A stretch of DNA of 38,159 bases from Orenia marismortui DSM 5156 (GCF_000379025.1 NZ_KB900622.1:202642-240800), one strand, 5' to 3'; numbered from the stretch's first letter, positions 14,713 to 24,498 are shown. The notes: a model not told the origin generated them from the letters alone. Made by a program: numbers and translations.

Positions 14713-16236
14713 TTACTCCCTTCTATCAGCTGAAACTCCATCTGCATTTATAATCAAATTAATCCCATATTTAAATTGAGGTAGATTAACTTGATTAACA
14801 GGACTTATTTCATAACTATTTACTTCTAGCATATTATCTAATAATTTTCTAGCTTCAGTTACTTTTTTACCAACTATTTGATTAATTATTTCTTCCTTGT
14901 TTATCTTTCCTACAACCTGCCCTATACTCTTAACCTTAAAAGTAATTGTATCATCAGTGATTTGTTCTATATTTATATCTTTAATGGTAATTTGAGGTGT
15001 TTTAAGATTAAATCTATCTTTTAAGCTATCTTTATATAATTTAAATATTAATTTTTTTAATCCTTCTTTTTCTACTGCAAAACCTGAAATTTTTACCTTA
15101 GCTTTTATTCTTAACTTATTTGTCATTTCTCCTAAACTGTTTTCAGCTTGAAGAGTTGGATTATCATACTTTATGTCATCCTTAAAGAATATTAGATCAG
15201 AATTAAACCTGCTTTGTAATTTATCTTCTGCTTTACTTATTATCATCTTTCTAGCATTTTTTAATCCCTGATTTATATCTTTTTGAGCAACTACCTTTAC
15301 CGATTTACTCTTCCCACCTGAAGTAGCTTCAGGATTAACTATATCAACTGGATATTCTTTATTAACAAAATCAACTATTCTGCCCTTACTCACATTAGAG
15401 TATTCACCTTTATTCAGAGCTATAATATCGACCTCAGCCTGTCCAGCTTTTACCCCAACAACCATATCCATAAATTTCTCTACTTGAGCCTGTGGAACAA
15501 CTACTTTCTTTGATGTCTTAAACCTTATATTATTTCTAGTTGCAACAATTGTTCCTTGAGGAATAGTTACATCTTTACGATTACTATTAATCAATGTTAA
15601 AACTCCTGTTGCCCAATCAACTCCCACTTTTTTATTTCCTGTTGTTTCAAAGACCATATCTTCCTCTAAATTTACTTCATTTTTTATCAAAGGTAATAAA
15701 GAATTATGCCAATCTACTGTTTCTAGCTCTTCTACAGCCTTAATTTGACTTATAAGAGTCTTTTCTTTGATAGTAGGTCTTAATTCTACTGTTATTACTG
15801 GGAAAGCAAAATAAATCCAAACTCCTATTAATAATAAAGAAAGAGCTATTGTCATTATGGCTTTATTTCGATGACTCTTTTTAGATTTCTTCCTCGCATT
15901 AGAATACTCATCTAAGGTTAATAATGATTCCCTTTCCTCTTCTTGAATCCCGCCATCACCTAGATTATTTTCAAAATCACTTAATTTTGAATAAACTTCA
16001 AATCCTACTTTAGTTAATACCTTTTTTATCTTCTTAGTCTTAGTAATAAAAACCAGATTTTTACCTGCTTTTTTAGCATAATTTTTAATCAATTCAACAT
16101 TTACCTGCCCTACAAAAACTGGAGAATTTCTATGTACAATTACTACTACTTTATCTACTTTAGCAGATTTTATTTTTTTTAAAAATGAACTTAATGGTTC
16201 ATCAGGATCTATATATATTTTAATATATTTCTCCAT
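14713..16236 (-). CDS. Single-pass membrane protein with a baseplate-J-like ectodomain
   Basis: A 507-residue protein. Residues 1-95 form an alpha/beta cytoplasmic domain (KVDKVVVIVHRNSPVF ... AKKAGKNLVFITKT), a basic linker follows, a membrane span lies at about 126-148, and then a large extracellular part. The ectodomain contains PQGTIVATRNNIRFKT and a VGVKAGQAEVD ... GEYSNVSKGRI stretch, the beta pattern of baseplate J/gp47-like proteins. Chromosomal homologues with this architecture occur in clostridia and are not phage parts. It lies between an FtsA-like gene and ruvX with short gaps, and probably works with the FtsA-like ATPase at the envelope. The role is unknown. Confidence 0.7.
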   Translation of the reverse strand: MEKYIKIYIDPDEPLSSFLKKIKSAKVDKVVVIVHRNSPVFVGQVNVELIKNYAKKAGKNLVFITKTKKIKKVLTKVGFEVYSKLSDFENNLGDGGIQEEERESLLTLDEYSNARKKSKKSHRNKAIMTIALSLLLIGVWIYFAFPVITVELRPTIKEKTLISQIKAVEELETVDWHNSLLPLIKNEVNLEEDMVFETTGNKKVGVDWATGVLTLINSNRKDVTIPQGTIVATRNNIRFKTSKKVVVPQAQVEKFMDMVVGVKAGQAEVDIIALNKGEYSNVSKGRIVDFVNKEYPVDIVNPEATSGGKSKSVKVVAQKDINQGLKNARKMIISKAEDKLQSRFNSDLIFFKDDIKYDNPTLQAENSLGEMTNKLRIKAKVKISGFAVEKEGLKKLIFKLYKDSLKDRFNLKTPQITIKDINIEQITDDTITFKVKSIGQVVGKINKEEIINQIVGKKVTEARKLLDNMLEVNSYEISPVNQVNLPQFKYGINLIINADGVSADRRE

Positions 16237-16248
16237 ACTTATGCCTCC

Positions 16249-17514
16249 TTAACTAACCAAATTATTAATTAATTTATAAAATAAATTACATTCTTTAACC
16301 TCTTCAATCATTGTAGATTGTAATGCCAAACTTTTAGGCGTTACATTCTCTGCTCCTACTAATAACTTTGTATTATCTTCTATGCCTACTATCTGATTTG
16401 CATCTAACAACTTAATTTCTGGCTTTTTAAAAAATGGTAAATCCTCATACATCTTTCTTTGTATAATTCCATCAAATAAACCTTTCAAAGCACTACCTCC
16501 ACCGCATAAATAGATTTTTTGTGGTAATGCTTCACACTTAGCTAAAGATTTTAAGGACAATTCAATTCCTTCATATAACAAATCAAGATCTGCCTTTAAA
16601 ATATCTTTTATTTTCTCTATTGATATCTCTGGATGCTCTAAAGAATAAGCTAATTTTAAATTTTCAGCATCTTCTAAAGTTAAATTTAAACTTCTAGCTA
16701 AACTTTTAGTAAAATCTCTTCCGGCTATACCAAACATTTTAGTCCCTTCTATTCCACCATTTCTTATCAAGGCAATATCTGTTGTCCCTCCCCCAATATC
16801 TATTACAATCGCCCCAAACTCATAAGCTTCATTATTCATAATACTTTTAGCAATAGAAAAAGGTTCAGCTATTACCCCCACAAGATTATATCCTAACCTT
16901 GTAGCCACAGTTTCTAAAGAACCTACATGAACTAAAGGTGCAAAGGTATTAAAAACACTTATTTCTAAATTTTTACCCTGAAATTCTTTAGGATTAGTAA
17001 CCTTATACCCATCAATTTTCATTTCTACAACAGAAGAATTTACTAGTTCAACTTTCACATCTTCTAATCCTATATCTTCCCAAAGTTCTTCCTGAACAGA
17101 TTTTAATGCAATACTTTGTGCTTTTTTAACTAAATTATCAATTTCTTTTCTTTTTATTCTCTTTTTTGGTAAAGGACGCACATAATTAACTGGAGTAATG
17201 ACCCCTTTAACAAACTCTCCTGCAATTCCAATTACCATTTCAGAAGGACTTATCTCTGCCATTTTTTCTGCTTTTTCAATTGCTTTATGGCAAGTCTTAA
17301 TTACTTCCTCTATATTAGATATGGCTCCACCCTCCATATTAGTATAGTCTTGTTTTATCCTTCCATAACCTATTATATTTGAATCACTTCCATCAAATTT
17401 AACTATCATAGCCTTTACAAATTCTGTACCAATATCTAAAGCAACTCGATATTTATCTTCAACTTCTTTATCATTTTTGAATAATTTATTTACTAAAGTT
17501 ATAATAGAAAACAC
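16249..17514 (-). CDS. FtsA/PilM-like actin-family ATPase
   Basis: A 421-residue protein. Actin-fold motifs are present: phosphate 1 ALDIGTEFVKAM (residues 25-36), phosphate 2 IDIGGGTTD (239-247) and the adenosine motif LCGGGSALKG in the last quarter. The region 90-200 corresponds to the SHS2 (1C) domain of FtsA. The C-terminus (CNLFYKLINNLVS) could be an amphipathic membrane-targeting helix. It is a paralogue-type protein outside the division cluster, next to a bitopic membrane protein, reminiscent of PilM-PilN pairing. The cell biology is unknown. Confidence 0.75.
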   Translation of the reverse strand: MFSIITLVNKLFKNDKEVEDKYRVALDIGTEFVKAMIVKFDGSDSNIIGYGRIKQDYTNMEGGAISNIEEVIKTCHKAIEKAEKMAEISPSEMVIGIAGEFVKGVITPVNYVRPLPKKRIKRKEIDNLVKKAQSIALKSVQEELWEDIGLEDVKVELVNSSVVEMKIDGYKVTNPKEFQGKNLEISVFNTFAPLVHVGSLETVATRLGYNLVGVIAEPFSIAKSIMNNEAYEFGAIVIDIGGGTTDIALIRNGGIEGTKMFGIAGRDFTKSLARSLNLTLEDAENLKLAYSLEHPEISIEKIKDILKADLDLLYEGIELSLKSLAKCEALPQKIYLCGGGSALKGLFDGIIQRKMYEDLPFFKKPEIKLLDANQIVGIEDNTKLLVGAENVTPKSLALQSTMIEEVKECNLFYKLINNLVS

Positions 17515-17582
17515 CCCCTGATATTACAAAATTATCCATTAAGGAGCTAATTCCTTTTTTCAACTGTAAATTTATCTAAATT

Positions 17583-19745
17583 TTAATTTAATCTTATCCG
17601 CTTTAATACTAAATACAATAAAGAGAAAATAGGAAATAAAAGTAAAGTAGCTGCTGCAACAATACCTGAATCATTAACAATCATAGTTACTATACTTCCA
17701 ATTACTAAACCTCTTAATGCTGCACTCAAATTAGGATAAGTCTCAATTATAGCTTTAATAACACCTCTAGGTCTTTTGAATAAAATAATTAAAATAATAA
17801 CAAATGATAATACCACTCTAGTCCATATAGTCCATCTTAATAATTTTAAGTTCATACTGAATTTACGATAGATTATAGTTAATACTGCAGACAAACCTCC
17901 CCTTTTAATTGCTGATAAACTCCGACCTAAATGAGTTTGGTTATTGGTATTTACTACTGTATCTATTAGAACAACTGAAATAATTATTAGGATTAAAATA
18001 CTTATCAATTTTAATATTAACCTCATATTTAAATTATAACCCTGCAAATAGAAATATACAACACTACAAACTACTGTAGCTGTAATTAGACCACCAAAAT
18101 TTGCTCCTAACTGAGGGTAACCTACAGTTAAGATTAAAAAAATAAATAAAACTACTAATAACTTATTAGAAATTCTATCTGTAAATTCTTTAATAATTGT
18201 CAAACTTATTAAACCAGTACCAATAATTATCCCCATAAATTCATTTCCAATTCCATAATATCTTGCACCAATTACTGGAGAATATCCTAATACAGATAAT
18301 TTCATTAGTTTAGTTTTGGTCCACACATCAATTATTAATAAAATGAAATTAACTAGAGATACTACAAGAATTGGAATAAGTTCATTATTACTAACCTTTA
18401 ACAGATAGTAAGTTAGAAGAAAACTAGTCACTAATATTCCTATAATGACTAAAATTAAATTAAAACCGATATAAATTCTAGAAACTAAAAATAAAGCTGG
18501 TATCCATAATAAAGATATCAATAAATAATTTGAAATTACTTTTAAAATTCTAGGTAAATCTTTATAAAGTATAATACTTCCTACTAAAAACAGAGTAATA
18601 ATTTGTAATAATATAAACCCTTTAATTAAGATAGGCCTCCAAGAAAAGGTCTTTTGTATCTGTTTATCTAAACTAATTAGATAATCTAATGATTTACTAG
18701 AAGGAATTGCTTCTACTACACTACCAGTAAACTCCTTCTCTCTTCCTCCTAAATAATTATAGATAGTTGGCGCAATATCTAGATTAGTTATTATTCCCTG
18801 ACGTTTAGTTGTATTGGATTTTAATAAACCAGCGATTTTAGGTCCAATTAGTATAGATAATGTTAACTTTTGACCTCTCAATCTACCAGACTTAGATGTA
18901 GTAGGAACTACAAAGAATAAATAATCCTCTCTAAAATCTAATTTAGCTGCTATTTTACCTAATAACTTATCTACTCTAGTAATGGAATTTTCTTTTTCTA
19001 CTTTAAATTTATCTGCTAATAATGAACTTTTAACAGCTTCCATCCGGGATGTATCACCAGATTCAATAATTATTAGGTCATTTTTAGGTAGTAATTCATT
19101 AAATTTTTTCAAGAGATAATCTTGGTTAGTTATATAGCCAGAGGGATGTTGATCAGATCGCAAAGCCATCTTATAACCAACATCCCCCTCAAAAATTAAA
19201 CCATATTTATTTATAGCAATCATTCCTATATGTCTACGTGATTGTTGCCAAATATCAGCATTACCCAATACAGCTATGCTAGAATTAGATTGATATAAAG
19301 CATCTGCTAAAGCTCCAACTTTTGCATCATAATTACTACTTTGATTAGTAGAAATTATTCTAGAAAGCTCTATATTAATTACCATTGCTCTATTATCTAG
19401 TTTTTTAATTCTTCTATTATACAAATCACTAATACTTATACCTTTATACTTTTCATTTAAATTAAAGTTTAAATAGGCTGAAACACCTGCTCTAGCTCTA
19501 TCTCCTGCTCCAATAGTTAAATAAGCATCTTTAGGTTCTAATGCTCCTGAAGTTCTAGTATTAGTTAATGCAATAGCTCCTTTTTTTATTAATTTATCTA
19601 AATTAGGAGTGCTACTGTTCTTTATTTCCGATAAATCAACTCCATCCATCACAAATAAAACAAAGTGTCTATCTTTAGCCACTACATTTGATGAAATAAA
19701 ACATAAGAAAATTAAAAAAGATAATAGACAAATGACTTTTTTCAT
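17583..19745 (-). CDS. Alkaline-phosphatase-fold polytopic membrane protein
   Basis: A 720-residue protein. It has a signal peptide (1-23), then an extracytoplasmic alkaline-phosphatase-superfamily-like domain to about residue 350 (FVLFVMDGVDLSE, TPNLDKLIKKGA, and RQGIITNLDIAPTIYNYLGG), followed by about ten membrane segments with GARYYGIGNEFMG and QLGANFGG between them. Homologues in clostridia and actinobacteria share the IGNE-type motif. The usual DHG metal motif is not evident: the equivalent strand reads VVPTTSKSGRLRG, so hydrolase activity is doubtful. It is the first gene after ireB. Confidence 0.65.
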   Translation of the reverse strand: MKKVICLLSFLIFLCFISSNVVAKDRHFVLFVMDGVDLSEIKNSSTPNLDKLIKKGAIALTNTRTSGALEPKDAYLTIGAGDRARAGVSAYLNFNLNEKYKGISISDLYNRRIKKLDNRAMVINIELSRIISTNQSSNYDAKVGALADALYQSNSSIAVLGNADIWQQSRRHIGMIAINKYGLIFEGDVGYKMALRSDQHPSGYITNQDYLLKKFNELLPKNDLIIIESGDTSRMEAVKSSLLADKFKVEKENSITRVDKLLGKIAAKLDFREDYLFFVVPTTSKSGRLRGQKLTLSILIGPKIAGLLKSNTTKRQGIITNLDIAPTIYNYLGGREKEFTGSVVEAIPSSKSLDYLISLDKQIQKTFSWRPILIKGFILLQIITLFLVGSIILYKDLPRILKVISNYLLISLLWIPALFLVSRIYIGFNLILVIIGILVTSFLLTYYLLKVSNNELIPILVVSLVNFILLIIDVWTKTKLMKLSVLGYSPVIGARYYGIGNEFMGIIIGTGLISLTIIKEFTDRISNKLLVVLFIFLILTVGYPQLGANFGGLITATVVCSVVYFYLQGYNLNMRLILKLISILILIIISVVLIDTVVNTNNQTHLGRSLSAIKRGGLSAVLTIIYRKFSMNLKLLRWTIWTRVVLSFVIILIILFKRPRGVIKAIIETYPNLSAALRGLVIGSIVTMIVNDSGIVAAATLLLFPIFSLLYLVLKRIRLN

Positions 19746-19762
19746 TCAATCACTCCACAATA

Positions 19763-20020
19763 TTACTTCAAATAGCTTTTAACTAACTCTTCAATAATTT
19801 CATCACGTTCAAATTTTCTCATTTTACTACGGGCTTCTTTATGACTTGTAATATAAGCAGGATCACCAGAAAGTATATATCCTACAATTTGATCAATGGG
19901 ATTATATCCTTTTTCTTCTAAAGCTTTATAGACATCTTTTAAAGCTCTAGCAACCTCACTATCATCTTCATTATTGACTCTAAACATCATAGTTTTATCA
20001 AAATTATTCATTGTTTTCAC
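19763..20020 (-). CDS. ireB: IreB family regulatory phosphoprotein
   Basis: An 85-residue DUF965 protein with the family core [33 protein letters not shown] and [17 protein letters not shown]. In Enterococcus faecalis IreB is phosphorylated on threonines by the PASTA kinase IreK and affects cell-wall stress resistance. It lies downstream of alaS, as in B. subtilis (yrzL), but is separated from it by a terminator. An internal ATG 6 bases later (MNNFDK) is an equally good start. Confidence 0.93.
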   Translation of the reverse strand: MKTMNNFDKTMMFRVNNEDDSEVARALKDVYKALEEKGYNPIDQIVGYILSGDPAYITSHKEARSKMRKFERDEIIEELVKSYLK

Positions 20021-20107
20021 CTCAATACATGTTAATAGTTTTCCTATTATAGCTATTCTTTATACATCTTAATTTTCCTCTATATATAGTTATTATACCA
20101 TTAAAAA

Positions 20108-20148
20108 GAAAATATAAGCAGGGAGCTCCCTACTTATATTTTCACTAA
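20108..20148 (-). terminator. Intrinsic terminator of alaS
   Basis: On the minus strand GAAAATATAAGTAGGGAG pairs with CTCCCTGCTTATATTTTC with one G-U-type mismatch, followed by TTTTT (20107-20103). It comes right after the alaS stop and isolates alaS from ireB. Confidence 0.85.
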
Positions 20149-20151
20149 AAT

Positions 20152-22773
20152 TTATTTATCTAATATAAGCTCTTTAGCTTTTTCTAAAGCATCATTAACT
20201 TTATCTGGTTGACTACCACCAGCTTGTGCCATATCTGGGCGACCTCCACCGCCACCACCAGCAACTTTTGCAACTTCACGAATAATATTTCCTGCATGAT
20301 ATCCTTCTTTAACTAAATCCTCAGTTACTACAGCAATGAAGATTACTTTATCTTCTGATTTAGAAGCTAAAACAACAATACCTGAGTCTAACTTCTCTTT
20401 AAGACTATCTCCCATCTTTCTCAACCCATCAGCATCTATTCCGTCAATACTATGTAAGATAGTTTTAACACCATTCAACTCTTCAGCTTCAGAGATTAAA
20501 TCTCCTGATTGAGAAGAAGCCAATTTATCTTTAAGGCTTGTAATCTCCTTCTCTAACTCTTTAATATGACCTTGTAAGCTTTCTACTTTGCTTACAACTT
20601 CGTGAGGAGAAGACTTTAACTTATCAGCAATCTTAGTAATAGTAGCTTCTTGTTTTTTCACATAATCTAAAGCCTCATGGCCAGTTACGGCTTCAATTCT
20701 TCTAACTCCTGCTGCTATTCCTGATTCATTGATAATCTTAAATAAACCTATCTCTCCTGTTGATCTAACATGGGTTCCACCACATAATTCAATACTATAA
20801 TCTCCAGCAGTTACAACCCTTACTTCTTCACCATATTTCTCACCGAATAAGGCCATAGCTCCCATCTCTTTAGCAGCGTTAATAGACATTTCTGTAGCAT
20901 CTACCCTTAAATTAGCTAAGATTTGTTCATTTACTCTAGTTTCTATCTTCTCTAACTCATCTTCTTTAACCCCTTCAAAGTGGGAGAAGTCAAAACGCAT
21001 TCTAGTAGGTGTAACCAATGAACCTGACTGATTTACATGATCACCCAAGAATTCTTTTAAAGCTTTGTGTAATAAATGAGTAGCAGTATGATTACGAGCA
21101 GTAGCAGTTCTTAGCTCTTTACTAACTATAGCTTGAACCTGATCTCCCACTTTCAGTTTCCCTTCTTCTACTTCAATTTCATGAACAATCATCTCTGCAA
21201 CCTCACGTGTATCTAATACTCTTGATTGAGTAGTCGTATTGATAATAATTCCCTTATCTCCAACTTGTCCACCACCTTCAGAGTAAAAAGGTGTCTTAGC
21301 TAAAACAAGCTGAGCCTTATCACCAACAGCTATCTCTTCTACTACTTCTTGCTCTTTAATAATACTTAAAACTTCAGTTTCAACTTCAAATTCTCCATAG
21401 CCAACAAACTCACTCTGTCCAATCTCTTCACGAAGTGATTTAAAGAGCTCTAATTCACCATGGCCTTGATCATAATCTTCTCTAGCAGACCTAGCTCTCT
21501 GACGTTGTTCATCCATAGCTTCTTCAAATCCAGCATGATCAATTTTAAAATTTCTCTCAGCTGCTATCTCTTCGGTTAATTCCTTAGGAAAACCATAAGT
21601 ATCATAAAGAGTAAATACCTTAGAACCTGGAATCTTATTTAAACCTTTTTCTTCTAATTCATCTATAATTTCTTCTAAAATATCAATTCCTTGTTCTAAA
21701 GTTTCTTGAAATCTAAGCTCTTCTTGTTTGATGATCTTCTTAATCTGCTCTTCATTATCCACTAGCTGTGAATAATGACCTCCCATTACTTCTACTACTA
21801 TTGGTACAATTGTATGTAGAAAAGGAACTTCCAAGTTTAATACCTTAGCATAACGAACTGCTCTTCTTAATATTCTTCTTACTACATAACCTCGCCCTTC
21901 ATTAGAAGGTAATGCACCATCAGCAATAGCAAAACTAATACTTCGGATATGATCAGCAATTACTTTTAAAGCCATATCAATCTCTGGTGAATCTCCATAT
22001 TCAACTCCAGCACTCTTAGCTATGTAATTAATCATTGGCATAAATAAATCTGTTTCAAAATTGCTTGGCGCATCCTGTAATAAAGAAACAATTCTTTCTA
22101 GTCCCATTCCCGTATCAATATTCTTATTTGGCAGATCTAAATATTCTCCGTCTTCAGTCTTATTATATTGGGTAAATACTAAATTCCAAATCTCTAAATA
22201 ACGATCACAGTCACACCCTAACTTACAATCATCACTACAACCATAATCTGCCCCTCTATCATAATGGATCTCAGAACATGGGCCACAAGGACCTGTTCCT
22301 ATCTCCCAAAAGTTTTCATCTTTATCCATTCTAACAATTTTATCTTTACTAATCCCTACTTCATTGTGCCAAATATCAAAAGCACGATCATCATCTTTAT
22401 AAATAGATATCCAAAATTTATCTTGATCTAAAGCAATTACATCAACTAAAAATTCATAAGCCCATTTGATAGCATCTTCTTTAAAGTAATCACCGAAAGA
22501 AAAATTACCTAACATTTCAAAAAAAGTATGATGCCTAGCAGTCTTACCTACATTTTCAATATCATTAGTTCTGATACATTTCTGAGATGTACTAACCCGT
22601 CTCTTAGGTGGAATTGCACTCCCATTAAAATAATCTTTAAAAGGTGCCATCCCTGCATTAATCCAAAGTAAAGTTGGATCATTCTGTGGCACTAACGGTG
22701 CACTAGGCAATATTTTGTGTCCTTTACTTTCAAAAAAATCTAAAAACTTTTGACGTATTTCACTACTATTCAT
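20152..22773 (-). CDS. alaS: Alanyl-tRNA synthetase
   Basis: An 873-residue, full-length enzyme. The class II catalytic core has PLVPQNDPTLLWINAGM, RRVSTSQKCIRTNDIENVG and a GRGYVVRRILRRAVRYAK motif; the editing domain carries HTATHLLHKAL and CGGTHV zinc/editing residues; the coiled coil and C-Ala domain end in GGGGGGRPDMAQAGG. It charges tRNA-Ala and hydrolyses mischarged Ser/Gly. No T-box leader is visible in the 200 bases upstream, unlike many Firmicutes. The start is ATG after GGGAGGG. Confidence 0.97.
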   Translation of the reverse strand: MNSSEIRQKFLDFFESKGHKILPSAPLVPQNDPTLLWINAGMAPFKDYFNGSAIPPKRRVSTSQKCIRTNDIENVGKTARHHTFFEMLGNFSFGDYFKEDAIKWAYEFLVDVIALDQDKFWISIYKDDDRAFDIWHNEVGISKDKIVRMDKDENFWEIGTGPCGPCSEIHYDRGADYGCSDDCKLGCDCDRYLEIWNLVFTQYNKTEDGEYLDLPNKNIDTGMGLERIVSLLQDAPSNFETDLFMPMINYIAKSAGVEYGDSPEIDMALKVIADHIRSISFAIADGALPSNEGRGYVVRRILRRAVRYAKVLNLEVPFLHTIVPIVVEVMGGHYSQLVDNEEQIKKIIKQEELRFQETLEQGIDILEEIIDELEEKGLNKIPGSKVFTLYDTYGFPKELTEEIAAERNFKIDHAGFEEAMDEQRQRARSAREDYDQGHGELELFKSLREEIGQSEFVGYGEFEVETEVLSIIKEQEVVEEIAVGDKAQLVLAKTPFYSEGGGQVGDKGIIINTTTQSRVLDTREVAEMIVHEIEVEEGKLKVGDQVQAIVSKELRTATARNHTATHLLHKALKEFLGDHVNQSGSLVTPTRMRFDFSHFEGVKEDELEKIETRVNEQILANLRVDATEMSINAAKEMGAMALFGEKYGEEVRVVTAGDYSIELCGGTHVRSTGEIGLFKIINESGIAAGVRRIEAVTGHEALDYVKKQEATITKIADKLKSSPHEVVSKVESLQGHIKELEKEITSLKDKLASSQSGDLISEAEELNGVKTILHSIDGIDADGLRKMGDSLKEKLDSGIVVLASKSEDKVIFIAVVTEDLVKEGYHAGNIIREVAKVAGGGGGGRPDMAQAGGSQPDKVNDALEKAKELILDK

Positions 22774-22862
22774 CTATAACCCTCCCAAGCAAAACTTATA
22801 AAATAATATTTTTATCGATAACTATACTAATTGATATAGTTAACTAAATAACCTCTTATTTA

Positions 22863-22908
22863 TTACATTTTAGTGGGTCGATATTTTAATCGACCCACTA
22901 AAATGTAA
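22863..22908. repeat. Perfect 20-bp palindrome
   Basis: TTACATTTTAGTGGGTCGAT, loop ATTTTA, and the exact complement. It lies 66 bases downstream of the permease stop and 90 bases upstream of alaS on the minus strand. No strong U tract follows on either strand, so it is an atypical terminator; it could attenuate read-through into alaS or be a palindromic mobile unit. Confidence 0.8.
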
Positions 22909-22973
22909 GACTTTATTAGATTCAAATTTATTAATCTTATTACTCAAACTTAACTTATATAATACTAAAAATG

Positions 22974-24008
22974 CTATCTATTGTCAACTGAGATCAAAAC
23001 CTCGTAAAAAATATATTTCATTATCTCTTTTATAATTGCTGCAATGGGAATAGCAATTAACATTCCTATAATTCCTAATAATTCTCCCCCTGCTAAAAGG
23101 GAAAAAATAATTACGATAGGATGTAATCCTACCTCTTTTCCCATAATCTTAGGAGCTATAATATTTCCTTCTATCTGTTGAATAATAAAAAATAATAATA
23201 CAACCAAAAATACCAACTTATTTGATCTAAAGCTAGCCATAATCATCGCAGGTAAAGCTCCTAATAAAGGTCCAAAATAAGGAATAATATTGAATATTCC
23301 TACCAATATTCCAATCAGCAAATAAAACTTAATCTTTAAAAAATATAATCCTATAACAGATAATATACCTACAGCTAGACTAATAATTAGTTGACCTTTA
23401 AAAAAACCAAATAGAGCAATATTTATTCTTCCTAATAATAATTTTATACTTCTTCTTCTCTTCTTAGGTACTAACTCCCATAGACTGCACTTAATACTTT
23501 CCAAATCTTTTAAAATATAAAAGGACAATATAGGTGCCATTATCAAACTTAAAACTCTCGATAAGATAGAAAGAATCACTCTACTAGTTCTTTCGATAAA
23601 TTCTAATGTTATCTCTTCAAATCTTCTTATTACTTTATCTAATACAGTTGTTAGTGTCTTCGGGAGTTCAATACGTTCATAGTTTTGATTAATTTCAAAT
23701 ATTAATCTTTTTATTTTTCCAATATATTCTGGTAATCTATGAGCTAATACATCTAATTCATTTATGATTGCTGGAAATAACTTAATAAATATAAATGATA
23801 GCAAAGCAATCAGAACACCAAAAACAAAGATTAAGGCTCCCAAGCGTGGTTGTCCTCTTTCCATCAACTCTTCAATTAGAGGATTAATTAAATAAGCCAA
23901 CAAAACAGCTAATATAAAGGGTAATAAAATCATTCGTACTTGATATAAAAAGTATAATGTAATTACTATAATCAGCAGTAAAATACTCCTTTTCTCTTGA
24001 TTATCCAG
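22974..24008 (-). CDS. yrrI: AI-2E family (UPF0118) permease
   Basis: A polytopic protein of about 344 residues in the AI-2E transporter family: paired N-terminal membrane spans, a soluble middle, then YFGPLLGALPAMIMASF and the terminal IIAPKIMGKEVGLHPIVII motif. The first ATG in frame (23933) would remove the first membrane helix; homologues begin about 25 residues earlier. The upstream frame DNQEKRSILLLIIVITLYFL is intact back to a CTG at 24008, which has AGGAGTGATT 4-5 bases upstream. I therefore take CTG as the start. A second CTG after AAAGGAG at 23981-ish is possible. B. subtilis yrrI lies next to alaS in the same way. The substrate is unknown. Confidence 0.8.
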   Translation of the reverse strand: MDNQEKRSILLLIIVITLYFLYQVRMILLPFILAVLLAYLINPLIEELMERGQPRLGALIFVFGVLIALLSFIFIKLFPAIINELDVLAHRLPEYIGKIKRLIFEINQNYERIELPKTLTTVLDKVIRRFEEITLEFIERTSRVILSILSRVLSLIMAPILSFYILKDLESIKCSLWELVPKKRRRSIKLLLGRINIALFGFFKGQLIISLAVGILSVIGLYFLKIKFYLLIGILVGIFNIIPYFGPLLGALPAMIMASFRSNKLVFLVVLLFFIIQQIEGNIIAPKIMGKEVGLHPIVIIFSLLAGGELLGIIGMLIAIPIAAIIKEIMKYIFYEVLISVDNR

Positions 24009-24030
24009 CTTTAATCACTCCTAATTACTT

Positions 24031-24498
24031 TTACTTTAATCTATCTATGATAATTACATCCTTACCATAATTAATAGTATCATCTACTGCTAACATCTCT
24101 CTTCCTTCTAAAATATCTTGTACTAAACCATCACTTAGCTCATAAGCAATTAATTCTCCATTATCATTTAAAACAATATCTTGAACTATTCCTAATTCAT
24201 CCCCCTGGTTACTAACAACCCTATTTCCTATAACTTCTCCTTCAGTTAATATACTTTGATAACCTTCTTCTAAAGATGATATACTATTTCGATCTTTTAT
24301 CATTATTATATCTTCTCCTAAACTATACAGTTCTTCATAAGCAATATAATAATCTTCTTTTGCCTTATTTCTCTTAATTCTAAAGCCTTCTATTTTTCTG
24401 CCTTGATGATCAAATAAGACATCTACTACCTCTCCTATTTCTTCTCCATTTTCTAAATCTATTACCCCTAAACCGATCAAACTTTGTCCTTTCTTCAT
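24031..24498 (-). CDS. PRC-barrel domain protein
   Basis: A 155-residue protein with two PRC-barrel repeats (residues about 3-75 and 78-150): each has the pattern GLGVIDLENGEEIGEVVDVL / GNRVVSNQGDELGIVQDIVL followed by DG. Such proteins occur upstream of the permease and alaS in many clostridia; B. subtilis has yrrD, a PRC-barrel sporulation-related protein, nearby. ATG with GGGAGGAAT. Confidence 0.88.
   Translation of the reverse strand: MKKGQSLIGLGVIDLENGEEIGEVVDVLFDHQGRKIEGFRIKRNKAKEDYYIAYEELYSLGEDIIMIKDRNSISSLEEGYQSILTEGEVIGNRVVSNQGDELGIVQDIVLNDNGELIAYELSDGLVQDILEGREMLAVDDTINYGKDVIIIDRLK

Noticed and set aside
14713-16236. Baseplate-J-like gene as prophage remnant
   Set aside because: It has a membrane span and cytoplasmic domain and is embedded in housekeeping genes with no other phage structural gene nearby.
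22774-22973. T-box riboswitch upstream of alaS
   Set aside because: No AGGGUGGNACCGCG-like antiterminator or stem I pattern can be found in the 200 bases; only the palindrome is present.
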